Of a stretch of DNA of 64,000 nucleotides, positions 51,839 through 60,112 are shown one piece after another. Below the pieces are notes generated by a model that had not been told where the DNA came from, did not search any database, and saw only the letters and a list, made by a program, of their open reading frames with translations. Position 1 is the stretch's first letter. Every line of letters starts with the position of its first letter. This DNA is from Nocardiopsis suaedae (GTDB lineage: Bacteria > Actinomycetota > Actinomycetes > Streptosporangiales > Streptosporangiaceae). The stretch is from assembly GCF_027706745.1 (NCBI RefSeq), contig NZ_JAQFWP010000038.1, forward strand, positions 1 through 64,000. The letters are read 5' to 3'. The position numbers and the translations under genes were made by a program.

Positions 51839-53014
51839 ATGGTGGACTTCGCCCTGACCGACGAGCAGAAGGGCATCCGCGACTGGGTCCGCACCTTCGT
51901 CGAGCGCGAGCTCATCCCGCGGGAGAACGAGGTGCTGCGCCGCGAGCGGGCCGGCGCCGCCCCCGGGCTCACCGCCGACGAGGCCGAAGAACTGCGCGCG
52001 CTGGCCCGCAAGTCCGACTTCTGGGGCGTGCAGACCCCCGTGGAGTACGGCGGCATGGGCCTGGACGCGGTCAGCGCCGCGCTGATCGAGTCCGAACTCG
52101 GCCGCACCTTCCTCACCTTCAAGTTCGGCGGCGAGGCCGACAACATCCTCTTCCACGCCAACCCGCTGCAGCGCGAGCGCTACCTGCTGCCCACCATCGA
52201 GGGCGAGCGCAAGTCCTGCTTCGCCATCACCGAGCCCGGCGCCGGGTCGGACGCCAAGGCCATCCGCACCCGGGCGGTGCGCGACGGCGACTCCTGGGTG
52301 ATCAACGGCGAGAAGACTTTCATCACCGGCGGCGACGAGGCCGACTTCGCGCTCGTGTTCGCGGTGACCGACCCCGAGAAGGGCGCCGACGGCGGCGTCA
52401 CCTGCTTCATCGTCGACCGCGACATGGGCTGGACCTCCGAGCCGATCGACACCATGGGCGAGCGCCGCCCCGCCTCCCTCGTCTTCGACGACGTGCGCGT
52501 CCCGCACACGAACATCCTCGGCGAGGAGGGCAACGGGTTCCGCCTGGCCATGCAGTGGATCGGCAAGGGGCGCTACCTGCTGCCCGCGCGCGCGGTCGGC
52601 GCCTGCGAGCGCCTGCTGGAGATGGCGCTGCGCTACGCCAAGGAGCGCTCCACCTTCGGCGCCCCCATCGCCGACCGGCAGGCGATCCAGTGGATGATCG
52701 CCGACTCCCAGATGGAGACCGAGGCGCTGCGCCTGCTGGTCCTGCAGGCGGCGTGGCAGGTCGACTCGGGGGCCGACTCCCGGCACGCCCAGTCCATCGC
52801 CAAGCTGTACGGCGGCCAGAAGGCCAACGAGATCGTCGACCGGGTCATGCAGATCCACGGCGGCATGGGCTACACGCGCGAGCTGCCCATCGAGCGCTGG
52901 TACCGCGACCTGCGGCTGCTGCGGATCTACGAGGGCACCGACGAGATCCAGCGCCGCACCATCGCCCGCGACCTGCTCACAGGACGGGTCAAGGTCGGCT
53001 CCTCGCTGGGGTGA
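51839..53014 (+). CDS. Acyl-CoA dehydrogenase
   Basis: The 391-residue flavoprotein has family blocks CFAITEPGAGSDAKAIRTRAV (about 128-148), WVINGEKTFITGGDEAD, RSTFGAPIADRQAIQWMIADS and IYEGTDEIQRRTIARDLL. The Glu of IYEGTDEIQ is in the position of the catalytic base of the medium-chain family. It oxidises an acyl-CoA to the 2-enoyl-CoA and passes electrons to ETF; chain specificity cannot be told. The ATG follows AAGGGAG. No other fatty-acid genes are adjacent, so it is probably monocistronic, controlled by the divergent TetR protein and ended by a strong hairpin. Confidence 0.93.
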   Translation: MVDFALTDEQKGIRDWVRTFVERELIPRENEVLRRERAGAAPGLTADEAEELRALARKSDFWGVQTPVEYGGMGLDAVSAALIESELGRTFLTFKFGGEADNILFHANPLQRERYLLPTIEGERKSCFAITEPGAGSDAKAIRTRAVRDGDSWVINGEKTFITGGDEADFALVFAVTDPEKGADGGVTCFIVDRDMGWTSEPIDTMGERRPASLVFDDVRVPHTNILGEEGNGFRLAMQWIGKGRYLLPARAVGACERLLEMALRYAKERSTFGAPIADRQAIQWMIADSQMETEALRLLVLQAAWQVDSGADSRHAQSIAKLYGGQKANEIVDRVMQIHGGMGYTRELPIERWYRDLRLLRIYEGTDEIQRRTIARDLLTGRVKVGSSLG

Positions 53015-53030
53015 GGCGCCCCGCGCACGA

Positions 53031-53064
53031 CGAAGGGGACCCCTCGGGCGAGGGGTCCCCTTCG
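53031..53064. terminator. Perfect 16-bp bidirectional terminator hairpin
   Basis: The arm at 53031-53046 (CGAAGGGGACCCCTCG) is the exact complement of 53049-53064, with a two-base loop. It lies between the convergent acyl-CoA dehydrogenase and FKBP genes. Confidence 0.85.
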
Positions 53065-53079
53065 CGCGCTCGCGGGCTG

Positions 53080-53454
53080 CTAGGCGACCTCGACCAGGTC
53101 GATCACGAAGACCAGCGTCTCGTTCGGCTTGATGACGCCGCCGGCGCCGCGGCTGCCGTAGGCCAGGTGCGGCGGGATGACCAGCTTGCGGCGGCCGCCG
53201 ACCCGCATGCCCAGCACGCCCTGGTCCCAGCCGGGGATGACCTGCCCGGCGCCGAGGGTGAACCGCAGCGGCTCCCCGCGGTTCCAGGAGGCGTCGAACT
53301 CCTCCCCGGTGGAGTGGGAGACGCCCACGTAGTGCATGGCGAGCTTGGAGTTGTGGCCGGCCTGGGCCCCCTCGCCGATGGTGATGTCCTCCACCTTCAG
53401 GTCGGCGGGCGGCGGGCCGTCGATGAAGTCGATCTCGGGACGCTCCAGCGCCAT
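53080..53454 (-). CDS. FKBP-type peptidyl-prolyl cis-trans isomerase
   Basis: The 124-residue single FKBP domain has VGVSHSTGEEFDASWNRGEPLRFTLGAGQVIPGWDQGVLGMRVGGRRKLVIPPHLAYG. Key pocket residues (Asp of FDASW, VIPGWD, AYG, FVIDL) are all present. It is a cytoplasmic protein-folding catalyst without a signal peptide and of normal length. It converges on the acyl-CoA dehydrogenase gene and shares its terminator; it diverges from the operon starting at 53696. Confidence 0.95.
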   Translation of the reverse strand: MALERPEIDFIDGPPPADLKVEDITIGEGAQAGHNSKLAMHYVGVSHSTGEEFDASWNRGEPLRFTLGAGQVIPGWDQGVLGMRVGGRRKLVIPPHLAYGSRGAGGVIKPNETLVFVIDLVEVA

Positions 53455-53695
53455 GGTTCCTCCCCCTTCGATCCGGGCAACGGCTCCCCAGCGTAACGGC
53501 GGTGGGAGGCGCGATGCGCACGCGAGGCCAGGGGCCGGGGACGGATCAGGACGCGTTTGGCCATGCGCCCGTCACCGCCGCGCCAACGGGCCGCCACCCC
53601 CGCGACAGGGCCCGGTCCCAGACTCGGCGTGCGGGGAGCGCGGGTCCCCCGGGCCGCCGGGGCGGCGGCCCACGCGCCCCCTCGACGGGAGGCGC

Positions 53696-54931
53696 ATGCG
53701 CCGGATCACCGCACTCGTGGTGTCGGGCCTGCTCGTGGCGGGCGTCCTCGCGGCGGTCGTGTGGAACCTCGCCGGGCCCGAACCCCGGCGTGTCACCGGC
53801 GTCATCGGCTCGGAGAAGGCCCCCTTCTTCGCCGACCCCGACGTCGTCGCCCGCCTGGCCGACCTCGGCTACGAGGTGGAGGTGCGCACCCGGGGCTCGC
53901 GCTCGATCGCCCGGTCCGACCTCGACGGCGCCGACTTCGGGTTCCCCGGCAGCGACCCGTCGGCCGAGGCGTTCCAGCGCGAGCACGGCACCGAGCGCGA
54001 GTACCGCCCCTTCTACTCGCCCATGGTGGTGCTCAGCCACCGCCCCGTCGCCGAGGCCCTGCGCGGGGCCGGGGTCGCCTCCGAGGAGGACGACGGCACC
54101 TGGACCATCGACATGGCCGCCTTCCTCGACCTCACCGGGGACCGCGCCCGGTGGCGCGACCTGCCCGGCGGCGGCTACGGGGGCGCCGGGCGCAGCGAGG
54201 TGCTGATCCGCACCACCGACCCCCGCACCTCCAATTCCGCCGCCATGTACCTGGCCGTCGTCGCCTACCTCCTCAACGGGGAACAGGTGCCGCAGGAGCC
54301 GCTCGACGGCGGGGACGCCGAGCGCATCGCGCGCCTCTACCTCGCCCAGGGCGCCCCGCCGGAGAGCTCCAAGCAGCCCTTCGACCAGTACGCCGCCCTG
54401 GGGGCGGGCCACACCCCGCTGCTGTGGGCCTACGAGGCCCAGTACGCCGGGACCCGGGGGTCGGGCACCGGCCTTCCCGACGGGGCGGTCGTCATGTACC
54501 CCGCTCCCACCACCGTCTCCAACCACACCCTGCTGCCGCTGACCGACGCCGGGGACGCGGTGGGGCGCCTGCTCACCGAGGACCCCGAGCTGCAGCGGCT
54601 CGCCGCCGAGCACGGCTTCCGCACCGCCGACGCCGACCTGTTCGCCGCCGCGGCCGAGGAGGCCGACCGCCCCGTGCGCGCGCAGGTCGCCGACGTGGTC
54701 AACGCACCCGCCTACGAGGTGGTCGAGGGCATGCTCAGCGGCTTGGAGGACGCCTACGCCGACGGCGGCATGCCCGCACCCGCGGAGGAGGCGTCGGACA
54801 CCGGCGGCACCGATGGCGGCGACCCTGATGCCGACGACGCCGATGGCGGCAATCCGCGCGACGGGGCCGCCCCCGTCCGCCCGCCGGGCGCGCCCCCGTC
54901 GCGCCCCGCCCAGACCACGGAGAGTGCATGA
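53696..54931 (+). CDS. Membrane-anchored solute-binding-like protein, first gene of a TelA/VWA operon
   Basis: The 411-residue protein has an uncleaved-looking N-terminal helix (ITALVVSGLLVAGVLAAVVWNLAG). A periplasmic-binding-like domain follows (VTGVIGSEKAPFFADPDVVARLADLGYEVEVRTRGSRSIARSDLDGADFGFPGS; TDPRTSNSAAMYLAVVAYLL). The C-terminus is Asp/Gly/Pro-rich and disordered. The ATG follows GGGAGG. It ends in an ATGA overlap with telA, and the next two genes also overlap or nearly overlap, so the four products probably work together. No transporter permease or ATPase is present, so an import role is doubtful. Confidence 0.8.
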   Translation: MRRITALVVSGLLVAGVLAAVVWNLAGPEPRRVTGVIGSEKAPFFADPDVVARLADLGYEVEVRTRGSRSIARSDLDGADFGFPGSDPSAEAFQREHGTEREYRPFYSPMVVLSHRPVAEALRGAGVASEEDDGTWTIDMAAFLDLTGDRARWRDLPGGGYGGAGRSEVLIRTTDPRTSNSAAMYLAVVAYLLNGEQVPQEPLDGGDAERIARLYLAQGAPPESSKQPFDQYAALGAGHTPLLWAYEAQYAGTRGSGTGLPDGAVVMYPAPTTVSNHTLLPLTDAGDAVGRLLTEDPELQRLAAEHGFRTADADLFAAAAEEADRPVRAQVADVVNAPAYEVVEGMLSGLEDAYADGGMPAPAEEASDTGGTDGGDPDADDADGGNPRDGAAPVRPPGAPPSRPAQTTESA

Positions 54932-56124
54932 ACGAGGACGGCACCGCACCCCTCACCCCGCCCGAGCCACCGGTGCTCACCCCGCCCGAACCCGTCGAGC
55001 CGGTGCGCCCCGAACGCGCCGGGGCGCTGGTCCCCGTCGACGACGCCAAGCGGGCCGAGCTGCGCGAACGCGCCGAGGCCTACGTGAGCGGCCTGTCCGG
55101 GCTCGACCCCCGCTCCCCCGAGTTCGCCTCCCGCACGGCCGACATCACCGCCATCGGCGAGGAGGAGCTGCGCTCGTCGGCGCAGGCCGCCAACCGCATG
55201 TTGAAGCGCTCGGTGACCGCCCTGGCCGACGCCAAAGGCGAGGGCGCCGACGCGCAGAAGCGGGTCGGCCGCGGCCTGCTGGAGCTGCGCCGGACCGTGG
55301 AGGACCTCGACCCCAAGGACGCCGCCCGGCCCACCGGCCGGAGGCTGCTGTCGTTCCTGCCGTTCGGCTCCCCGGTGCGCGACTTCGTCAACAAGTACAA
55401 GAGCGCCGACGCGCACATCAACCGCATCGTGGTGGCCTTGCGGTCGGGCCAGGACGAGCTGCGCAGGGACAACGCCGCGCTGCAGAACGAGCGGCAGCGC
55501 CTCTGGGAGACGATGGGCCGCCTGCAGGAGTACGCGGTGCTGGCCGAGGCCCTGGACGAGGCGGCGTCCGCGCGCATCGACGAGGCCGCGGCGGCCGACC
55601 CCGACGCCGCCTCCCGGCTCCGCTCCGACGTGCTGTTCCCCATCCGGCAGCGCCACCAGGACCTGCTCACCCAGCTCGCCGTGTGCGTGCAGGGGTACCT
55701 CGCGCTGGACACGGTCCGGCGCGGCAACGACGAGCTCATCAAGGGCGTGGACCGGGCGGCGAACACCACCGTCTCGGCTCTGCGGGTGGCCGTCACGGCG
55801 GCGCAGGCGCTCTCGGCGCAGAAGCGGGTCGTCGAGCAGGTGGACGCGCTGCGCGGCACCACCGAGGACATCATCGCCGCGAACGCCGAGATGCTGTCCG
55901 CGCAAAGCCAGGACATCCAGCGCATCGCCGCCGACCCCGCCGTGGGGGTGGAGACGCTGCGCTCGTCGTTCCGCAGCATCTACGCCTCCATCGACAGCAT
56001 CGACAGGTTCAAGGAGCAGGCGGTGGAGAACATGGCCGCCACCGTGGACGCCCTGCGCGGGGAGCTGGAGCACGCCTCCGGGTACATCGAGCGGTCGCGC
56101 TCGCGCGACGGGGGTGAGGGCTGA
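54928..56124 (+). CDS. telA: TelA-family toxic anion resistance protein
   Basis: The 398 residues are mostly helical with the TelA pattern: NRMLKRSVTALADAK, RLLSFLPFGSPVRDFVNKYKSADAHINRIVVALRSGQDELRRDNAALQNERQRLWETM, and QRHQDLLTQLAVCVQGYLALDTVRRGN. TelA is associated with tellurite and other toxic-anion or envelope stress responses; its mechanism is not established. No membrane segment is visible. It overlaps the solute-binding-like gene by 4 bases and the VWA gene by one (TGATG), giving tight coupling. Confidence 0.9.
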   Translation: MNEDGTAPLTPPEPPVLTPPEPVEPVRPERAGALVPVDDAKRAELRERAEAYVSGLSGLDPRSPEFASRTADITAIGEEELRSSAQAANRMLKRSVTALADAKGEGADAQKRVGRGLLELRRTVEDLDPKDAARPTGRRLLSFLPFGSPVRDFVNKYKSADAHINRIVVALRSGQDELRRDNAALQNERQRLWETMGRLQEYAVLAEALDEAASARIDEAAAADPDAASRLRSDVLFPIRQRHQDLLTQLAVCVQGYLALDTVRRGNDELIKGVDRAANTTVSALRVAVTAAQALSAQKRVVEQVDALRGTTEDIIAANAEMLSAQSQDIQRIAADPAVGVETLRSSFRSIYASIDSIDRFKEQAVENMAATVDALRGELEHASGYIERSRSRDGGEG

Positions 56125-57797
56125 TGGCCGGGGCGGGGCGCCCGGGGCCCGGCTCCTCCTCCGCCGCGGCCGCGACGGCCGCCGCCGTGCTGGTCGCGGC
56201 CGCCGGGTGCTGGTGGGGTGAGGGGGGTTCGGGCGGCGGAGGCACGAGCGGCCCCGGCGAGCTGCGGGTGCTCGCCGGGAGCGAGCTGGCCGACATGGAG
56301 CCGCTGTTGGAGCGGGCCGCCGAGGAGACCGGGGTGACCGTGCGCATGGAGTACACCGGCACCCTGGACGGGGTGGAGCAGGTGGTCGGCGGCCGGGCGG
56401 AGGACCGGTACGACGCGGTCTGGTTCTCCTCCAACCGCTACCTGAACCTGTACCCGGAGGGGCGCGGCGCGCTCCGCCAGGAGACGCCGGTCATGGCCTC
56501 GCCGGTGGTGCTCGGCGTGGGCGAGGACAAGGCCGGGGAACTGGGCTGGGAGGTCGCCGACGGCGCCGTCACGGGCGTGTCCTGGTCCGGCATCGCCGAG
56601 GCCGTGGACGAGGGGGACCTCGACTACGCCATGACCGGCCCCGCCGCCTCCAACTCCGGGTTCTCCGCCCTGGTCGGGGTGGCGGCGGCGCTCGCCGACA
56701 CCGGCGCGGCGCTGGAGCCCTCCGACATCGACGGCGTGACCGGGGAGCTGCGCGGGTTCTTCGCCGGGCAGACCCTCACCGCCGGGTCGTCCGGGTGGCT
56801 GGCCGAGGAGTACGCGGACCGGGTGCGCGACCCGGGCGGCCGGCCCGCCCCGGACGCGATGATCAACTACGAGTCGGTGCTGATGTCGCTCGAGGGCGAC
56901 GGGATCCCCGGCGGCCTGTTGCCGGTCCACCCCACCGACGGCGCGGTCACCGCCGACTACCCGCTGTCCCTGCTGGAGTCGGCCTCCGACGGGGCGGCCG
57001 CGGACTACGACGCCCTGGTGGAGCACCTGCTGTCGCCGGAGGTGCAGCGGGAGATCGCGGCCGACACCCGCCGCAGGCCCATGGAGCCGGAGGCCCTGCC
57101 GGAGGACGCGCGCGGCGCGTTCCCCGCGCTTCCGGAGCTGCCCTTCCCCGCCACCGCCGAATCCGCCGACGCGCTGATCGCCGCCTACTACGACCGCATC
57201 CGCAAGCCCGCCCGCACCGTGTACGTGCTGGACGTGTCCTCGTCGATGGCCGGGGAGCGCATCGAGGGACTGCGGTCGGCCGTGCACACCCTGGCCGGCG
57301 GCGACGCCGGTTCGATCGCCGGTCGCTTCCAGCGGTTCTACGGCCGGGAGCGGGTGACGGTGCTGCCGTTCTCCTCGTCGGTCCACGGCCCGGAGTCGTT
57401 CGAGGTCCCGGAGGAGGAGCCGGACGCGATGCTCGCCTCGATCCGCGACCACGTCGACGGCCTGCGCCCCGAGGGCGGGACGGCCGGGTACGACGCCCTC
57501 GCCGACGCCTACGCCCTGCTGGAGGAAGAGGACACCGAGGACGTGTTCACGTCGGTCGTGCTGATGACCGACGGCGAGATCAACGCGGGCCGGACCTACG
57601 ACGACTTCGCCGCCGACCACGCCGGCCTGCCCGACCGGCTGCGGGCGGTCCCGGTGTTCCCGGTGGTGTTCGGCGAGTCCGACCCCGAGGAGATGGAGGA
57701 TCTGGCCTCCCTCACCGGCGGGCGGGCCTTCGACGCCCAGGGAGACGACGAGGCCTCCCTTGACGAGGCCTTCCGGGAGATCCGTGGGTACCAGTGA
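56124..57797 (+). CDS. Lipoprotein with solute-binding-like and VWA domains
   Basis: The 557-residue protein has a signal segment ending AAAGC, a plausible lipobox (Cys30). An extracellular solute-binding-like domain follows (about 45-330; LRVLAGSELADMEPLLERAAEETGVTVRMEYTGT, SNRYLNLYP). A C-terminal von Willebrand factor A domain (about 365-550) has the MIDAS motif DVSSSM near residue 370 and VVLMTDGEIN. It is thus probably anchored outside the membrane and binds a metal-dependent protein partner. It shares the binding-domain theme with the first gene of the operon. It overlaps telA and the following membrane protein. Confidence 0.88.
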   Translation: MAGAGRPGPGSSSAAAATAAAVLVAAAGCWWGEGGSGGGGTSGPGELRVLAGSELADMEPLLERAAEETGVTVRMEYTGTLDGVEQVVGGRAEDRYDAVWFSSNRYLNLYPEGRGALRQETPVMASPVVLGVGEDKAGELGWEVADGAVTGVSWSGIAEAVDEGDLDYAMTGPAASNSGFSALVGVAAALADTGAALEPSDIDGVTGELRGFFAGQTLTAGSSGWLAEEYADRVRDPGGRPAPDAMINYESVLMSLEGDGIPGGLLPVHPTDGAVTADYPLSLLESASDGAAADYDALVEHLLSPEVQREIAADTRRRPMEPEALPEDARGAFPALPELPFPATAESADALIAAYYDRIRKPARTVYVLDVSSSMAGERIEGLRSAVHTLAGGDAGSIAGRFQRFYGRERVTVLPFSSSVHGPESFEVPEEEPDAMLASIRDHVDGLRPEGGTAGYDALADAYALLEEEDTEDVFTSVVLMTDGEINAGRTYDDFAADHAGLPDRLRAVPVFPVVFGESDPEEMEDLASLTGGRAFDAQGDDEASLDEAFREIRGYQ

Positions 57798-58557
57798 CGG
57801 GGGCGGTGCCGGGAGGGGCGCCGCGGATGCCGCGGGGGGCGGCGACCGCCCGCCGGGCCGTGTGATGGCCTACCTGGCGTCGACGCGGAACCTGGTCGGC
57901 GCGGGGGCCGGGCTCGTCGGCGTGGCGCTGGCCTTCACCGGGGTGCTCGGACCGCTGTGGCCGCTCGCGGTGGTGGCGCTGTACGCGGCGGGAGCGCTGG
58001 CCGCGCCGCCGGAGCGGGTGCGCCTGGCCGCCGACGCCGTCGGCCGGACGCCCCGGGAGTTGCGCCGGGACCTGGAGCGGCTGGCGCAGACGGTGGAGCG
58101 GAACCGGTCACGCCTGCCCGGCGACGCGGCCGAGGCCTTCGAGCGCCTGAGCGGGAGGCTCGCGGACCTGCTGGAGCTCGGCTCCGACCTGGAGGCCGAC
58201 CCGGAGACCGCCTACGAGCTGGAGCGGGTGGTGCGCACGGACCTGCCCGAGGCGGTGGAGGCGTACCTGAACCTGCCGTGGTGGTTCGACGCGGGCCGCA
58301 GGGCGGGCGGAGGCGGCAGCGCCGCCGAGGAGCTGCGCGCCCAGTTGGCTCTGCTGGAGGCGTCCGTCGGGACCGCGGCCGAACGCCTGCTGGACGCTCA
58401 CAGCCGCCGCCAGCGCGACCACACCACCTACCTGCGCGAACGGGAACGGTCGACCTCCCCGGCCCCGAAAGGACCCCCGGGTGCCGGACCCTCCGCACCT
58501 CATCCCGAGACACCGACGGACGACGCGCCCCTTCAGGGCCCAGAGCCGACGGGTTGA
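57784..58557 (+). CDS. Small membrane protein, last gene of the TelA/VWA operon
   Basis: The 257-residue protein has a Gly-rich start and two closely spaced hydrophobic helices (about 35-70; LVGAGAGLVGVALAFTGVLGPLWPLAVVALYAAGALAA). A charged helical cytoplasmic part follows (RELRRDLERLAQTVERNRSRL; LLEASVGTAAERLLDAHSRRQRDHTTYL), ending in a Pro-rich tail. The GTG at 57784 follows GGGAG and overlaps the VWA gene by 14 bases; ATG at 57865 lacks a ribosome site. Similar proteins accompany TelA in other bacteria, but I cannot name a function. Confidence 0.78.
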   Translation: MGTSDGGGAGRGAADAAGGGDRPPGRVMAYLASTRNLVGAGAGLVGVALAFTGVLGPLWPLAVVALYAAGALAAPPERVRLAADAVGRTPRELRRDLERLAQTVERNRSRLPGDAAEAFERLSGRLADLLELGSDLEADPETAYELERVVRTDLPEAVEAYLNLPWWFDAGRRAGGGGSAAEELRAQLALLEASVGTAAERLLDAHSRRQRDHTTYLRERERSTSPAPKGPPGAGPSAPHPETPTDDAPLQGPEPTG

Positions 58558-58579
58558 GGGGGCAAGGAGTCGTGCCCCC
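58558..58579. terminator. Hairpin after the TelA/VWA operon
   Basis: GGGGGCA (58558-58564) pairs with TGCCCCC (58573-58579) over an 8-base loop immediately after the stop at 58557. No U-run. Confidence 0.45.
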
Positions 58580-58654
58580 AGGTGCCGAGTCACCGCCGTC
58601 ACGACGAAGGAGGCGGCCCGACCGGTAGTGCCGCCGGGCCAGGGGGCGTCGGCC

Positions 58655-59311
58655 TCAGCGGGTACCGCCGGCCTCTAGGCGCGAGATGATCGCCCCGATC
58701 CGCTCCCGTGCCTGTGCCCGGGTCACCTCTTCGACATACGGCTCCCCCTTGGTCGCGCCCCAGGGGACGAGGACGTCGAAGTCGAGGTCGCGCATCAGCG
58801 CGAGGCTCTCCACATAGCGGGCGCGTTGGCCGGGGTCGAGCACGACCGCGGACCACTCACCGCGATCGACCCAGACCGAGTCGCCCGTGAAGAGGAACCG
58901 GTGGGCGCCGTTGTCCCAGAGGAAGGCGGTCGACCCGGGCGTGTGGCCGGGGGTCGGGATCACCTCGAGGTCGTCGTCGATCATGTGGCGCCCGGTGAAC
59001 GTCCCGGCGACGGGCAGGGTCCCGGCCACCTGGCCGCGGTCGCGCTCGTGCACGTAGACGGGGACATCGAGGTCCGGGCGGCCGTACATCTCCTCGTGCC
59101 CGTGGTTGACCAGGAGGCGGGTCGCCCCGCCGAGCGCCCGCACCCCCTCCGCGGCGGACGTGATGCCGGGCGCGTTGTAGACGATGGCGTTCCCGTGCTC
59201 CCGTTCCAGCAGGAAGGCGCGCACCTGGACGTGGGCCAGGAACGGCAGCTGCGCCGGAGGCGTCGCGTGCAGGCCCTTGATCGGCTCCTCCAGTGTGTCG
59301 TTCGACGGCAT
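58655..59311 (-). CDS. MBL-fold metallo-hydrolase
   Basis: The 218-residue protein has the metallo-beta-lactamase fold: LLVNHGHEEMYG (about 68-79), TPGHTPGST (about 122-130), and FTGDSVW (about 141). The first metal motif reads HGHEE rather than the canonical HxHxDH, so metal binding may be altered. The ATG follows AGGAG by eight bases, which selects it over the open frame to 59527. It diverges from a TetR gene; the two operators between them imply control by that TetR protein. The substrate is unknown. Confidence 0.85.
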   Translation of the reverse strand: MPSNDTLEEPIKGLHATPPAQLPFLAHVQVRAFLLEREHGNAIVYNAPGITSAAEGVRALGGATRLLVNHGHEEMYGRPDLDVPVYVHERDRGQVAGTLPVAGTFTGRHMIDDDLEVIPTPGHTPGSTAFLWDNGAHRFLFTGDSVWVDRGEWSAVVLDPGQRARYVESLALMRDLDFDVLVPWGATKGEPYVEEVTRAQARERIGAIISRLEAGGTR

Positions 59312-59455
59312 CGGCGTTCTCCTTCCGCTCGGGAGGTGGCCGTCCCGCTGTGGTGAGCCGGGCACCCGTATCCACCGTGCGCCGCTCCCCTCGTGCACGG
59401 GCTCGGGTTCCCCGTGTTCCCCACGCCCCCGCAGGACGGTACATCCACCATTGGC

Positions 59456-59474
59456 GATTTCATCCTGTGCAATC
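59456..59474. promoter_or_regulatory. TetR operator 1 of the MBL/TetR divergent pair
   Basis: GATTTCA-N5-TGCAATC, an inverted repeat with one mismatch. It shares its right arm (TGCAATC) and its 5-base spacing with operator 2, 32 bases away centre to centre. Confidence 0.55.
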
Positions 59475-59485
59475 ACCCTAGCCGC

Positions 59486-59508
59486 GCGACTGCACACCAT
59501 GCAATCGC
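59486..59508. promoter_or_regulatory. TetR operator 2 of the MBL/TetR divergent pair
   Basis: GCGACTGCA-N5-TGCAATCGC has nine-base arms with one mismatch. It ends 12 bases before the TetR ATG, well placed for autorepression. Confidence 0.65.
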
Positions 59509-59520
59509 TATCCTCGGGGC

Positions 59521-60087
59521 ATGCCACGCTGGGAACCGGGCGCCGCCGAGCGCCTGCAGGCCTCGGCCTTCGACCTGTTCGAGGAGAAGGGCTTCGAGCG
59601 CACGACGGTCGCCGAGATCGCGCGCGGGGCGGGGCTCACCCCGCGGACGTTCTTCAACCACTTCACCGACAAGCGCGAGGTCCTGTTCGGCCTGGCCACC
59701 CGGCACCGGCAGGAGATCATCCGCCGCATCGCCGCCGGTCCGGACCCGCACCGCCCCCTCGACGCCGTCGTGCACGCCCTCAAAGGGGCGGCGGACACGC
59801 TGTTCGAGCACCGCCGTACCGCGGTGCTCCGGCGGGAGGGGATCGTCGGAGCCAGTCCGGAGCTGCGCGAACGCGAGCTCGACAAGCAGGCCGCGCTCAC
59901 CGGCGCCATCGCCGGGGCGCTTCAGGACCGGGGGCTGGACCCCGAGGCCGCCCGCTTCGCCGCCGGCGCCGGGATGCTCGTGCAGCGGGCGGCGGTCGAG
60001 AAGTGGACCCGTCCGCAGGAGGGCCGGTCCCTCGGTGAGCTCCTCGACGCATCGCTGGACGCGCTGCGCGCGACCCTGGAGCGCTGA
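59521..60087 (+). CDS. TetR family transcriptional regulator
   Basis: The 188 residues have a TetR helix-turn-helix (about 8-57; ASAFDLFEEKGFERTTVAEIARGAGLTPRTFFNHFTDKREVLFGL) and a short C-terminal ligand domain. It is divergent from the MBL-hydrolase gene with two related palindromes between them, the typical layout of a TetR protein controlling itself and its neighbour. No ribosome site precedes the ATG (CCTCGGGGC), so the transcript may be nearly leaderless. Confidence 0.92.
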   Translation: MPRWEPGAAERLQASAFDLFEEKGFERTTVAEIARGAGLTPRTFFNHFTDKREVLFGLATRHRQEIIRRIAAGPDPHRPLDAVVHALKGAADTLFEHRRTAVLRREGIVGASPELRERELDKQAALTGAIAGALQDRGLDPEAARFAAGAGMLVQRAAVEKWTRPQEGRSLGELLDASLDALRATLER

Positions 60088-60112
60088 GGGAGGCGGCCGC
60101 CGGGCGTCCGGG

